A stretch of DNA of 64,000 bases, taken from CBDHDJ01 sp965261645. GTDB lineage: Bacteria > Pseudomonadota > Alphaproteobacteria > SHVV01. Made by a program: the position numbers and the translations under genes. Every line of letters starts with the position of its first letter. Within the stretch, counting starts at the first letter, position 1. Where the stretch lies: positions 1,054,001-1,118,000 of the forward strand of contig CBDHDJ010000004.1 of the NCBI GenBank assembly GCA_965261645.1, written 5' to 3'. Below, one piece after another: positions 54,360 through 63,125 of the stretch. The notes beneath the pieces were generated by a model, which saw only the letters and a program-made list of their open reading frames with translations, was not told where the DNA came from and searched no databases.

Positions 54360-55022
54360 ATGACCGTCGCCATCATCGATTACGGGTCGGGCAATCTGCG
54401 CTCCGCCGCCAAGGCCTTCGAGCGGGCCGCTGACGAGGCCGGCGGGGGGTGCGCCGTGAGCGTGACGTCGCGGGCCGACGATGTGGCGAAGGCCAGTCAT
54501 ATCGTGTTGCCCGGCGTCGGCGCGTTCGCGGCGTGTCGCGACGGGCTGTTGGCGCTCGACGGTATGGTGGCCGCGCTCAGTGAAGCCGTCATCGACAAGG
54601 GCCGGCCGTTTCTCGGCATCTGCGTCGGCATGCAGTTGATGGCCGAACGCGGGCTCGAGCACGGCGTGCACGAGGGCCTGGGGTGGATCGCCGGCGAGGT
54701 GCGGGCGATCGATCCCACCCCCGTTGGGAACGATTCACCGCTGAGATTTCGCATCCCCCATATGGGGTGGAACGACCTCGAGATCCTCGCTTCGCACCAC
54801 CCGTTGTTGGCCGGCGTGCAAACCGGCGATCACGCCTATTTCGTGCACAGCTATAGCTTGATCCTGGAACAGGCGGACGAGGCGCTGGCACGCGTCGAGT
54901 ATGGCGGGCCGATCACCGCGGTGGTGGGACGTGATAATATGGCCGGCACCCAGTTTCACCCTGAGAAGAGTCAGGCCACCGGCCTCAGGCTGATCGGCAA
55001 TTTCCTCAATTGGCGGCCCTGA
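54360..55022 (+). CDS. hisH: Imidazole glycerol phosphate synthase glutaminase subunit HisH
   Basis: A 220-residue class I glutamine amidotransferase that feeds ammonia to HisF. The nucleophile is in FLGICVGMQLMAERG (Cys ~89), the oxyanion strand is in VLPGVGAF, and the catalytic His-Glu is in TQFHPEKSQ near the C-terminus. The ATG at 54360 is chosen because TVAIIDYGSGNLRS is the standard N-terminus; an in-frame start at 54312 would add 16 residues. The following gene begins in its stop codon (TGATG). Confidence 0.96.
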   Translation: MTVAIIDYGSGNLRSAAKAFERAADEAGGGCAVSVTSRADDVAKASHIVLPGVGAFAACRDGLLALDGMVAALSEAVIDKGRPFLGICVGMQLMAERGLEHGVHEGLGWIAGEVRAIDPTPVGNDSPLRFRIPHMGWNDLEILASHHPLLAGVQTGDHAYFVHSYSLILEQADEALARVEYGGPITAVVGRDNMAGTQFHPEKSQATGLRLIGNFLNWRP

Positions 55023-55549
55023 TGAATACCAAGATCGATCGTTTGACCGAACTCAGCACCGGTGATCTCGCGGCGATCTGCGAGGCGACCGAGGAGGCGA
55101 TCACCGACGGGCTCGGCTTCGACTGGGTGCGCACGCCCTCGCGCCAGGTTCTCGAATCCTATTGGCGCGGCGTCCTGGTGGTGCCAGGCCGCGAGCTGTT
55201 CGTCGCCCGCCTCGACGGCGCCATCGTCGGCACCTGCCAGCTCGTCCGCCCGGCGCCCAACAACGAGGCGGGCGCTTCCAACGCCGTCCTCACCGCTGTC
55301 TTCGTCGCGCCGTGGGCGCGCGGGCACGGCCTTGCGCGCGCCCTTCTCGAGGAGGTCGAGGCGTACGCGCGCGCCGAAGGGTTTCGCATGATCAGCCTCG
55401 ATGTGCGCGAGACCCAGGAGGCGGCGATCAACCTCTACGAGAACGCCGGGTTCGTGCGCTGGGGAACCAAGCCCAAATACGCCTATGTCGAGGGCACGTT
55501 CATCGCCGGGCACTTCTACACCAAAGATATCGGGTCCGAGCCGGAATGA
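55022..55549 (+). CDS. GNAT family acetyltransferase within the his operon
   Basis: A 175-residue N-acetyltransferase. The acetyl-CoA-binding motif A is VLTAVFVAPWARGHGLARAL (about residues 94-113), with motif B in AAINLYENAGFVRWG and a tail of YAYVEGTFIAGHFYTKDI. The start overlaps the hisH stop and the end overlaps hisA by 4 bp, so it is translationally coupled on both sides. It is not a known histidine-pathway enzyme; the acceptor is unknown. Confidence 0.86.
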   Translation: MNTKIDRLTELSTGDLAAICEATEEAITDGLGFDWVRTPSRQVLESYWRGVLVVPGRELFVARLDGAIVGTCQLVRPAPNNEAGASNAVLTAVFVAPWARGHGLARALLEEVEAYARAEGFRMISLDVRETQEAAINLYENAGFVRWGTKPKYAYVEGTFIAGHFYTKDIGSEPE

Positions 55550-56271
55550 TCCTGTATCCCGCGATCGATCTGAAGGACGGCGCCTGCGTCCGCCTTCTTC
55601 AGGGCGCGATGGACAAGGTGGATGTGTTCAACGACGATCCGGCCGCGCAGGCGCGGAGCTTCGCCGAGGCGGGTGGGGAATGGCTCCATGTGGTCGATCT
55701 CGACGGTGCCATCGCGGGGAGCCCGGTAAACGCCGATGCTGTTGCCGAAGTGCTGGCCGCCGTCGCTATCCCGATTCAGTTGGGCGGCGGAGTGCGCAAT
55801 CTCGCGACCGTGGAGAAGTGGCTCGATCGGGGTGTCGCGCGGGTCATTCTCGGCACCGTGGCCGTCGAAGAGCCTGAACTCGTCCGAACGGCTTGCACGC
55901 GCCATCCCGGCCGCATTGCGGTAGCGATCGATGCCCGCGACGGCCGGGTGGCGGTGGCGGGCTGGACCGAGCTCGCGGACGTGACGCCCGCCGATCTCGC
56001 GCGGCGCTCTGAGGATGCGGGCGCTGCCGCCATCATCTACACCGATATCGCGCGCGACGGTATGATGACGGGGGTCAACGTGGCGGCCACCGCCGCCTTG
56101 GCCGATGCGCTGTCGGTCCCCCTCATCGCCTCGGGCGGCGTGGCCTCGCTTGACGACCTCCGCGCCTTGAAGGAGCTCGAGGGCGCGGGCCTCGCGGGCG
56201 TCATTGCCGGCCGGGCGCTCTATGACGGCCGGCTCGACCTCGCCGACGCGCTGGCGCTCCTGGCGGCGTGA
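55546..56271 (+). CDS. hisA: Phosphoribosyl-formimino-AICAR isomerase HisA
   Basis: A 241-residue (beta/alpha)8 isomerase, fourth step of histidine synthesis. The catalytic base is Asp8 in YPAIDLKDGACVRLLQG, and the acid is in IIYTDIARDGMMTGVNVA (near residue 170). Phosphate-binding glycines lie in QLGGGVRN and IASGGVASLDDL. The ATG at 55546 overlaps the GNAT stop (ATGA) and is chosen by the family N-terminus MILYPAID. hisF begins 3 bp after its stop. Confidence 0.97.
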   Translation: MILYPAIDLKDGACVRLLQGAMDKVDVFNDDPAAQARSFAEAGGEWLHVVDLDGAIAGSPVNADAVAEVLAAVAIPIQLGGGVRNLATVEKWLDRGVARVILGTVAVEEPELVRTACTRHPGRIAVAIDARDGRVAVAGWTELADVTPADLARRSEDAGAAAIIYTDIARDGMMTGVNVAATAALADALSVPLIASGGVASLDDLRALKELEGAGLAGVIAGRALYDGRLDLADALALLAA

Positions 56272-56274
56272 GCC

Positions 56275-57033
56275 ATGCTGAAAGCGCGCATCATCCCGTG
56301 TCTCGACGTGAAGGACGGGCGCACCGTCAAGGGCGTGAACTTCGTCAATCTCGTCGATGCCGGCGATCCCATCGAGCAGGCGCGGCTTTACGATAGCCAA
56401 GGCGCTGACGAGCTTTGCTTCCTCGACATCACGGCCAGTCACGAGAACCGCGATACGCTCTATGACGTGGTCCGCGGCACCGCCGAGCAGTGCTTCATGC
56501 CGCTGACGGTGGGCGGTGGCGTGCGCACCGTCGACGACGTGCGAACCCTCCTCGCAGCCGGGGCCGACAAGGTCTCGATCAACACCGCCGCGGTCCAGCG
56601 CCCGGCGTTCGTGCGCGAGGCGGCCGAGCGTTTCGGCAGCCAGTGTATCGTTGTGGCGATCGACGCCAAGGCCGGAGGCCAGGGGCGCTACGAGATTTAC
56701 ACCCATGGCGGGCGTAACCCCACCGGGCTCGAGGCCGTCGAATGGGCCCAGCGCATGGCGGCCGCCGGCGCCGGCGAGATCCTGCTCACCTCGATGGACC
56801 GCGACGGCACCCGTCAGGGCTACGACATCGCGCTGACCCGGGCCATCGCCGATGCCGTTTCGGTGCCGGTGATCGCCTCGGGGGGCGTTGGCACGCTCGA
56901 CCATCTCGTCGAGGGCGTGCGCGATGGTCACGCCACGGCGGTGCTCGCCGCCTCGATCTTCCATTTCGGTGAATATTCGATCGCCGAGGCTAAGGCGCGG
57001 CTCCAGGAAGCCGCTATCCCCGTCCGCCCCTGA
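56275..57033 (+). CDS. hisF: Imidazole glycerol phosphate synthase cyclase subunit HisF
   Basis: A 252-residue barrel enzyme forming imidazole glycerol phosphate with HisH. Catalytic Asp11 is in IIPCLDVKDGRTVKGVNF and the second aspartate (~Asp130) in CIVVAIDAKAGGQGRYEIY. The usual phosphate sites are VGGGVRTVDDV and IASGGVGTLDHL. The length and start at 56275 match the family. It is followed by hisE after 90 bp. Confidence 0.97.
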   Translation: MLKARIIPCLDVKDGRTVKGVNFVNLVDAGDPIEQARLYDSQGADELCFLDITASHENRDTLYDVVRGTAEQCFMPLTVGGGVRTVDDVRTLLAAGADKVSINTAAVQRPAFVREAAERFGSQCIVVAIDAKAGGQGRYEIYTHGGRNPTGLEAVEWAQRMAAAGAGEILLTSMDRDGTRQGYDIALTRAIADAVSVPVIASGGVGTLDHLVEGVRDGHATAVLAASIFHFGEYSIAEAKARLQEAAIPVRP

Positions 57034-57123
57034 GGCGGCGTGACAGCCTGGGTGAAATCTGTTAGGCGAAGTGGGCCGCGCCCCCGGGGCGGGGCACCGC
57101 CTGGTGGCACCCGAGAGTGCGAC

Positions 57124-57471
57124 ATGTCGTCTGCCAAACAACCCGGAGCGGCCGTGATCGCGCGGCTGTTCGAGACCATCGAGAGCCGGCGCAGGGCCGA
57201 TCCGGCGGAGTCGCACGTGGCCTCGCTGTTCAAGGCCGGCACGGCCGAAATCGCCAAGAAGATGGGCGAGGAGGCCCTCGAGACGGCGATCGCCGCCTTG
57301 GGCGGCGAGAAAGAGAAGATCACCCGTGAAAGCGCCGATCTTCTGTTCCACCTGATGGTGCTGTGGGCGGATGCCGGGCTCACGCCCGAGGATATCTATG
57401 CCGAGCTGGCCCGGCGCGAGGGCGTCTCGGGCCTCGCCGAAAAGCGTTCGCGAACGGCTTCCACCGACTGA
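57124..57471 (+). CDS. hisE: Phosphoribosyl-ATP pyrophosphatase HisE
   Basis: A 115-residue stand-alone pyrophosphohydrolase, second step of histidine synthesis. The all-alpha MazG-type fold shows AEIAKKMGEEALETAIAALG with the metal-binding glutamates and ESADLLFHLMVLWADAG with its aspartate. The ATG at 57124 is chosen because the family N-terminus follows soon; the frame is open from 57040 but begins with a proline/glycine-rich stretch. The HIT gene starts 11 bp after its stop. Confidence 0.95.
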   Translation: MSSAKQPGAAVIARLFETIESRRRADPAESHVASLFKAGTAEIAKKMGEEALETAIAALGGEKEKITRESADLLFHLMVLWADAGLTPEDIYAELARREGVSGLAEKRSRTASTD

Positions 57472-57482
57472 AGGGGCTGGCC

Positions 57483-57851
57483 ATGGCGTACGATCCCGAC
57501 AACGTCTTCGCCAAAATCCTGCGCGGCGAGATTCCCTGCAACAAGGTCTATGAGGACGATCACGCGCTCGCCTTTCACGACATCGCCCCGCAAGCGCCGG
57601 TTCATGTGCTCGTCATTCCCAAGGGCGCCTATGTATCGCTCGATGATTTCTCGGCCGACGCGAGCGCGGGCGAGATCGGCGGCTTCTTCGCCGCCGTCGG
57701 CACAGTGGCGCGCGAGCTCGGCGTGGTGGAATCGGGCTATCGGCTCCTCGCCAACAACGGGCCGGATGCGAATCAGGAGGTGCCCCATTTTCACGTCCAC
57801 ATCTTCGCCGGCCGGCCGCTTGGCGGCATGATCAAGCGGGTCGCGGACTGA
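57483..57851 (+). CDS. HIT-family (HinT-like) nucleotide-binding protein
   Basis: A 122-residue histidine-triad protein that hydrolyses AMP-NH2-type adenosine phosphoramidates. The signature is VPHFHVHIFAGRPLGGM (about residues 100-116), with FAKILRGEIPCNKVYEDDH at the N-terminus and LANNGPDANQ before the triad. It closes the his operon in many alphaproteobacteria, as here. Its ATG lies 11 bp after hisE. Confidence 0.93.
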   Translation: MAYDPDNVFAKILRGEIPCNKVYEDDHALAFHDIAPQAPVHVLVIPKGAYVSLDDFSADASAGEIGGFFAAVGTVARELGVVESGYRLLANNGPDANQEVPHFHVHIFAGRPLGGMIKRVAD

Positions 57852-57891
57852 AAGTGCGAGGCCCCGGACGCTCCGAGGCCCTGGCCAAACC

Positions 57892-58800
57892 ATGCGGACC
57901 GGCGTCCTTCTGGTTATCGCGGCGGCGGCGTGCTCGTCGCTCAAGGCGATCCTCACCAAGCTGCTCTACGCCGAAGGCCTCGATGCGCTGACCGTGGTGG
58001 GCCTTCGAGCGGCCATCTCGCTGCCCTTCTTTTGGATCGTGGCGATCGCGATTCTGGGCCCCGCGCAAGCGCTCCGCGTCGAGCCTCGCGCGCTTTTCGC
58101 CGCCGTCCTGGTCGGCGTGATTTGCTAGTACCTCGGCGCCTATGCCGATTTCGTCGCGCTCACCATGATCGATGCTTCGCTCGAGCGCATCGTGCTCTAC
58201 AGCTTCCCCGCCATGGTCGTGCTCATCGAGACAGTGCGCACGCGGCGCCTGCCACCGCTCCGGCAGTGGATCGCGCTGATCCTCACCTATATCGGTGTGA
58301 TCATGGTGATGGGCGGCCTCGATGCCGGCCTACTGCTGGTCAACCTGGTGGGCGTCGGGCTGGTGCTCCTGGCGGCGCTGAGCTTCGCCATCTACGCCAT
58401 CGTCAATCAAACGGTGAGCCCGCTGATCGGCAGCGTACGCTTCACGCTCTATGCCCAGACCGCCGCGGCGGTCGGCCTGATCACCCATTTCGTGGTTGCC
58501 GCGCCGGCCGACGCGCTCGACATCTCGGGCACCGGCTGGGCGCTGCTCGTAGTGATCGCGACGGTGTGCGCGGTGCTCCCGTTCTTCATGCTGTCGGAGG
58601 GCATCCGCCGTATCGGCGCGTCGCGCTCGGCGCTGCTCACCACCGTCGGCCCGCCGCTGACCTTCATCATGGCCTTCTTCGTGTTGGGCGAGAGGATGAG
58701 CGTGGATCAGCTGGCCGGCGCCGCGGTCATTCTGCTCGCGATCCTGGCGCTCGAAGGCCGCTTGCCGAGGTTCGTACAACCCCGCGCGGGTGCGGCCTAA
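57892..58800 (+). pseudogene. EamA/DMT-family transporter interrupted by an in-frame TAG
   Basis: A ten-helix drug/metabolite transporter of the EamA type that would be ~302 residues. The first half reads MRTGVLLVIAAAACSSLKAI to LFAAVLVGVIC, ending at TAG (58126-58128). The same frame then continues YLGAYADFVALTMIDASLER without further lesions to 58800. Relatives usually have an aromatic residue at the stop position, so a single TAC or TAT to TAG change fits. Either the gene is a recent pseudogene, or the base is a sequencing error, or the TAG is read through. The second half could also start at an internal ATG at 58165. Confidence 0.85.
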
Positions 58801-58816
58801 GCGGCATTAACGCTCG

Positions 58817-60529
58817 TCATTCAGGGCTTGGCGCCGCCGCCCGCCCGGCGGTGGCCGCTTGAGCGGGGAGCTCGGCCGCGTGCTCGATCACATACACATC
58901 GAGCGGCTCGCTCCGCCCGATCACCTCGACCTCGCGGAGCGGCCAGCCTGAGAGATCGAAGCCGGCCCGCCTGACGGTATCGGCGGAGATCACCGCCTGG
59001 GAGGTGAACTCCTTGTTCAAGCTCTCGAGGCGGCTTGCGGTGTTGACCGTGTCGCCCACCGCCGTCACCGAACGCACGTCGTGATAGCCCATCTCGCCCA
59101 CGACGACGTGGCCGATATGGATGCCGATGCCCATGCGGAGCGGCTCCTGAAGATCCGCGGCCAACGTCCGGTTGAGCTCGTCGAGCGCCACGCCCATCGC
59201 CCGGGCGGCGTTGATGGCGTCGCGGCAGCCGGTTTCGGGACCGCTGTCGACGCCGAAGAGCGCCATGATGCCATCGCCGATGAACTTGTCGATGCGCCCG
59301 CCCGCCTCCTCGATCGCGCCGCCCATGAAGCGGAAATACTGGTTGAGCACGAACACGACGTCATAGGGCAACTTGGTTTCCGAGAATTTGGTGAAGGCGC
59401 GGAGGTCGACGAACACGATGGCGATTTCGCTCTCGGCGCCCTGCAGATAGTCGGGCTTGCGAAAGCCGTCCTGCGGCCTGGCGGTGGGCGGCAGCAGCGG
59501 CGTCACCTCGACAGCGGCGGTGGGCCGGGTCTGGCACGCCAGGCGCACATCGGGCGGTGCGCTCACCCGTTCGAGCACCCTGAGCTCCTCAAGCGAGGCG
59601 GCGGGCAGTTCCTTGAGACCCTGGCCGACGCGCACCCGGCAGGTCGAGCAGCGCCCGCGCCCGCCGCACACCGAGGCGTGGGGGATGTTGGCGTTGCGGC
59701 TTGCCTCCAGGATGGTGAGGCCCGGTGTGATCGTGACCCGGCGCCCCTGGGGGTAGGTGAGGGTGATGAGATGTTGGCGCTGGGCGATGAACTCGCGCAC
59801 GTAACGGGCCACCAGGGCGATGAGGAGGATCGCCGCCAGCATCGTGAAGATGGCATCGCGGGTCTCGTAGGCCCAGCCCACCGCCGCGGGCTCGGGCCAG
59901 TTGACGAATTGCTGCAGCGCTTCGAACCAGGTGGGATCCGCGGCAAGCGCCTCGACTTGGCGCCCGGCCTGGGAGAACCCCGCCAGCGCGGCGAGCGGCA
60001 GCATGATCGCGGCGGCGTAGAGATAGGGCACCGCCGCTTGGTAGAACGGCTTCAGCCGCAACCAGAAGTGAAAGCCCATGCAGCCATGGAACCAGACGAC
60101 GATGAGCGCTACCGACTGCTGCACCGCCTGCCAGGGATCCGCCACCCACAGGACGTAAATGACGAAGGCGTAGGTATCGTCGACAGCGAAGAACTGGTGG
60201 AGCCCGCGGGTGCCGATGATGTGGATCGCTAAGAGCGGCGGGATCAACAGGCCGAGGCCGATCTGCACGGCCTCCTTAGCCGGCATGCGCAGGCTGCGCC
60301 GGCGGTAGAGCGAGGTGAGAACGAGCGCGATGTGGATCACGAGCGCGGTGTAGAGCACGACCGTGCCCACCGGGTTGCGCCACATCGCCAGAAACACGTG
60401 GCGCCCCTCTTCCATGGCCTCGAGCGAGATCACCCCGAGAGAGTGGTTCAGGAGGTGGGTCGCGACGTAGGTGAACAGCACGAGCCCGCTGACCAGCCGG
60501 GGCCGTCCGATCCAGTCCCAGCCCTGCAT
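58817..60529 (-). CDS. Adenylate/guanylate cyclase with cytochrome-b-like membrane and [2Fe-2S] ferredoxin domains
   Basis: A 570-residue three-part fusion. Residues ~1-240 hold five to seven membrane helices with histidine pairs placed as in succinate dehydrogenase cytochrome b (FTYVATHLLNHSLG, LAIHIIGTRGLHQFF, WFHGCMGFHFWL). Residues ~250-345 are a plant-type ferredoxin with cysteines in SVCGGRGRCSTCRVRV and LACQTRP. Residues ~365-540 are a class III cyclase: VFVDLRAFTKFSE and DKFIGDGIMALFGVD give both metal aspartates, then AVGDTVNTASRLESLN. It is probably a redox- or quinone-sensing cyclase. It is convergent with the EamA gene and starts 20 bp before the PfkB kinase stop region. Confidence 0.86.
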   Translation of the reverse strand: MQGWDWIGRPRLVSGLVLFTYVATHLLNHSLGVISLEAMEEGRHVFLAMWRNPVGTVVLYTALVIHIALVLTSLYRRRSLRMPAKEAVQIGLGLLIPPLLAIHIIGTRGLHQFFAVDDTYAFVIYVLWVADPWQAVQQSVALIVVWFHGCMGFHFWLRLKPFYQAAVPYLYAAAIMLPLAALAGFSQAGRQVEALAADPTWFEALQQFVNWPEPAAVGWAYETRDAIFTMLAAILLIALVARYVREFIAQRQHLITLTYPQGRRVTITPGLTILEASRNANIPHASVCGGRGRCSTCRVRVGQGLKELPAASLEELRVLERVSAPPDVRLACQTRPTAAVEVTPLLPPTARPQDGFRKPDYLQGAESEIAIVFVDLRAFTKFSETKLPYDVVFVLNQYFRFMGGAIEEAGGRIDKFIGDGIMALFGVDSGPETGCRDAINAARAMGVALDELNRTLAADLQEPLRMGIGIHIGHVVVGEMGYHDVRSVTAVGDTVNTASRLESLNKEFTSQAVISADTVRRAGFDLSGWPLREVEVIGRSEPLDVYVIEHAAELPAQAATAGRAAAPSPE

Positions 60530-60559
60530 GTGGCGTCCTGGTGCTGGTATCCAGGCGCC

Positions 60560-61549
60560 TTATGCGGCGCGCGCCACGAGCCGGGCCAGCGAGGTCTCGG
60601 GCCGGGCGCCGAAATGGCCGATCACCTCGGCAGCGGCCAATGCGCCGAGCCGGCCACAGTGCGCCAGGTCATGCCCGTGGGTGAGGCCGTAGAGGAACCC
60701 GGCGGCATAGAGGTCGCCCGCGCCGGTCGTGTCCACCACGGTGTCGATCGGGGCGGCATCGACGACGTGGATCTCCGCGCCGCTGATCACCACCGAGCCC
60801 TGCTCGGAACGCGTGAGCGCCGCCATCTCGCAGTGGCCGCGCACGTGCTGGCGCGCGTCGTCGAAATGGCTCACCTCGTAGAGCGAAGTAATCTCGGCCT
60901 CATTGGCGAACAGGATATCGACCTCGTGCTCGACGAGCGCGCGAAACTCCGCCCGGTAGCGATCGACGCAAAAGGGGTCCGACAGGCTGAGCGCCACGCG
61001 ACCGCCGGCCTCGTGCACCGTGGCCATCGCCTGGCGCATGGCCGCCTTGGCGGCGGGTGCATCCCACAGATAACCCTCGAGATAGGTGATCGCGGCGCGC
61101 CGGAGCGTCGCCGCATCGATGTCGTCGGGCCCGAGGCCGGTGCAGGCGCCGAGATAGGTGTTCATGGTGCGCTGCGCATCGGGGGTAACGAAAAGGAGGC
61201 TGCGCGCGGTGGGGGGCCCGTCCTTGGCTTTCGGGGTCGCAAACTCGACGCCCGCTGCCCGCATGTCGTGCGTGAACACGGCGCCGAGCTCATCGTCGCG
61301 CACCTTGCCGATATAGGCGCACGCGCCGCCGAGGGACGCGATCCCGGCCATCGAGTTGGCCACCGAGCCGCCAGACACTTCGATGCCCGGCGGGCTCAGG
61401 TCATAGATCTGCGCCGCCTCTTCGGCATCGACGAGCGCCATGGTGCCCTTGGCCAGGTCGAGCTTGGCCAGCAGCGTGTCATCCACGTGGGACAGCACAT
61501 CGACGATCGCATTGCCGATGCCGACGACATCGAGCGGCCGTTCCGCCAT
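60560..61549 (-). CDS. PfkB-family sugar/nucleoside kinase (adenosine-kinase-like)
   Basis: A 329-residue ribokinase-fold enzyme. The N-terminal LDVVGIGNAIVDVLSHVDD, the SGGSVANSMAGIASLGGACA block and the C-terminal catalytic VVDTTGAGDLYAAGFLYGL, with its base aspartate, are clear. Overall it resembles bacterial adenosine kinases, but substrate cannot be set by eye. The ATG at 61549 is chosen as the beginning of the fold; the frame runs open to 62188 but that part lies opposite the amidase gene. It is divergent from the amidase and upstream of the cyclase. Confidence 0.88.
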   Translation of the reverse strand: MAERPLDVVGIGNAIVDVLSHVDDTLLAKLDLAKGTMALVDAEEAAQIYDLSPPGIEVSGGSVANSMAGIASLGGACAYIGKVRDDELGAVFTHDMRAAGVEFATPKAKDGPPTARSLLFVTPDAQRTMNTYLGACTGLGPDDIDAATLRRAAITYLEGYLWDAPAAKAAMRQAMATVHEAGGRVALSLSDPFCVDRYRAEFRALVEHEVDILFANEAEITSLYEVSHFDDARQHVRGHCEMAALTRSEQGSVVISGAEIHVVDAAPIDTVVDTTGAGDLYAAGFLYGLTHGHDLAHCGRLGALAAAEVIGHFGARPETSLARLVARAA

Positions 61550-61672
61550 AGGGCTCTGCTCCCGTTCCTTCGCGCGCGAGTATAACGGCCACGCCCTGTC
61601 CCTGTACAACGGCGCTATGTCCCGGCACACTCGTTGCCAGACCGACCACCTGCAGGGAGCGTGCGACCAACC

Positions 61673-63118
61673 ATGAACGAGCTTATCAAGCTGACCGCCC
61701 GCGCAGCGGTGGCCCGCCTCAAGGCGGGAGAAGTCTCGCCGCTCGAGCTGATCGATGCGGCGATCGAGCGCATCGAGGAGACCGATCATCTGATCAACGC
61801 GCTGCCCACGCTGTGTGCCGAGCGGGCGCGCGAGAAAGCCAAGGAGGTCATGGCGCGGACGCCGGGCGATGAGCCGCCCGGCTATCTCCACGGCCTGCCC
61901 ATCGCCATCAAGGACCTGACCGACGTGGCCGGCGTGCGCACGACCTACGGCTCGCCCCTCTTTGCCGATCATGTGCCGGCGCGGTCCGATATTGCCGTCG
62001 AGATCCTCGAGAACAACGGCGCTGTCGTGCTCGCCAAATCGAACACGCCGGAATTCGGCGCCGGCGCCAACACGTTCAACGAGGTCTTCGGCGCGACCTT
62101 GAACCCGTGGGATACGCGCACGACCTGTGGCGGCTCGTCCGGCGGCGCAGCCGCGGCGCTCGCGGCGGGCCAGGTGTGGCTCGCGCACGGCAGCGATCTC
62201 GGCGGCAGCCTACGCATCCCGGCGAGCTTCTGTTCGGTCCTCGGCTTGCGTCCGTGGTCGGGCCGGGTCGCCCGCGGGCCTACGCCGCTGCCGTTCACGT
62301 TCATGTCGGTGCACGGCCCAATCGCGCGTAACGCCGGCGATCTTGCCCTCTTTCTCGATGCCGAGAGCGGCGAGCACCCCGGCGATCCCGTATCGCTGCC
62401 GCGGCCCGAGGTCCCGTTCGTCACGGCGGTCGACGAGCCGGTCGCACCGAGGCGTGTGGCCTACAGCCCCGATCTTGGCATCGCGCCGGTCGATCCCGAT
62501 GTGCGCGCGGTGTGCGATAAGGCGGCGCATGCGTTCGAAGGCCTCGGCGCGGCCGTGGACGAGGCCTGTCCCGATTTCCACGACGTCGAGGATATCTTCC
62601 AGGTCATCCGCAGCACTTACTTCGCCACCACGCGGGCGCCGCTTCTGGAGCAGCACCGGGACAAGTTCAAGCCCGACCTCGCCGCCAACATCGAGATGGG
62701 CCTCAATCAATCGAGCGCCGATATCGCTGCCGCCGAGCGCGCACACGCGGCGCTCTACCACCGCACGGTCGCCTTTTTCGAGGACTATGATCTCCTGCTC
62801 TGCCCCACCGTCCTCACACCGCCATTTCCTGTCGAGACCCGCTACTTGACCGAAATGGGCGGCGTCCAGTTTCGCAACTACGCGAGCTGGCTGATCCTGA
62901 CCTACGCCATCACGCTCACCCACTGCCCGGCGCTCTCGATTCCGGTTGGCTTTACGCCCGCAGGTCTGCCCGTCGGCCTGCAGGTCGTCGGCCCGCCGCG
63001 CGGCGATGCCGCGGTGATCTCGGCGGCCGCGCTCTTCGCCGCCGCGCACGGCACCGAGGATCTGGTGCCGATCGACCCGCGCCCGCAGGCTGTCCCGGTG
63101 GCGGTGGGCACCGCTTAG
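61673..63118 (+). CDS. Amidase (amidase-signature family)
   Basis: A 481-residue amidase hydrolysing an amide bond. The Ser-cisSer-Lys triad is present: lysine in LPIAIKDLTDVAGVRTTYG, the cis-serine in TTCGGSSGGAAAALAAGQ, and the nucleophile serine in SDLGGSLRIPASFC. A C-terminal ALSIPVGFTPAGLPVGLQVV is also typical. The ATG at 61673 is preferred because MNELIKLTARAAVARLKAGE is the family start; an in-frame start at 61634 would add 13 residues. The substrate is unknown. Confidence 0.92.
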   Translation: MNELIKLTARAAVARLKAGEVSPLELIDAAIERIEETDHLINALPTLCAERAREKAKEVMARTPGDEPPGYLHGLPIAIKDLTDVAGVRTTYGSPLFADHVPARSDIAVEILENNGAVVLAKSNTPEFGAGANTFNEVFGATLNPWDTRTTCGGSSGGAAAALAAGQVWLAHGSDLGGSLRIPASFCSVLGLRPWSGRVARGPTPLPFTFMSVHGPIARNAGDLALFLDAESGEHPGDPVSLPRPEVPFVTAVDEPVAPRRVAYSPDLGIAPVDPDVRAVCDKAAHAFEGLGAAVDEACPDFHDVEDIFQVIRSTYFATTRAPLLEQHRDKFKPDLAANIEMGLNQSSADIAAAERAHAALYHRTVAFFEDYDLLLCPTVLTPPFPVETRYLTEMGGVQFRNYASWLILTYAITLTHCPALSIPVGFTPAGLPVGLQVVGPPRGDAAVISAAALFAAAHGTEDLVPIDPRPQAVPVAVGTA

Positions 63119-63125
63119 CCCTGGA

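Noticed and set aside
55516..57351. A 611-codon open frame on the minus strand
   Set aside because: It is antisense to hisA, hisF and hisE, which have complete catalytic motifs.
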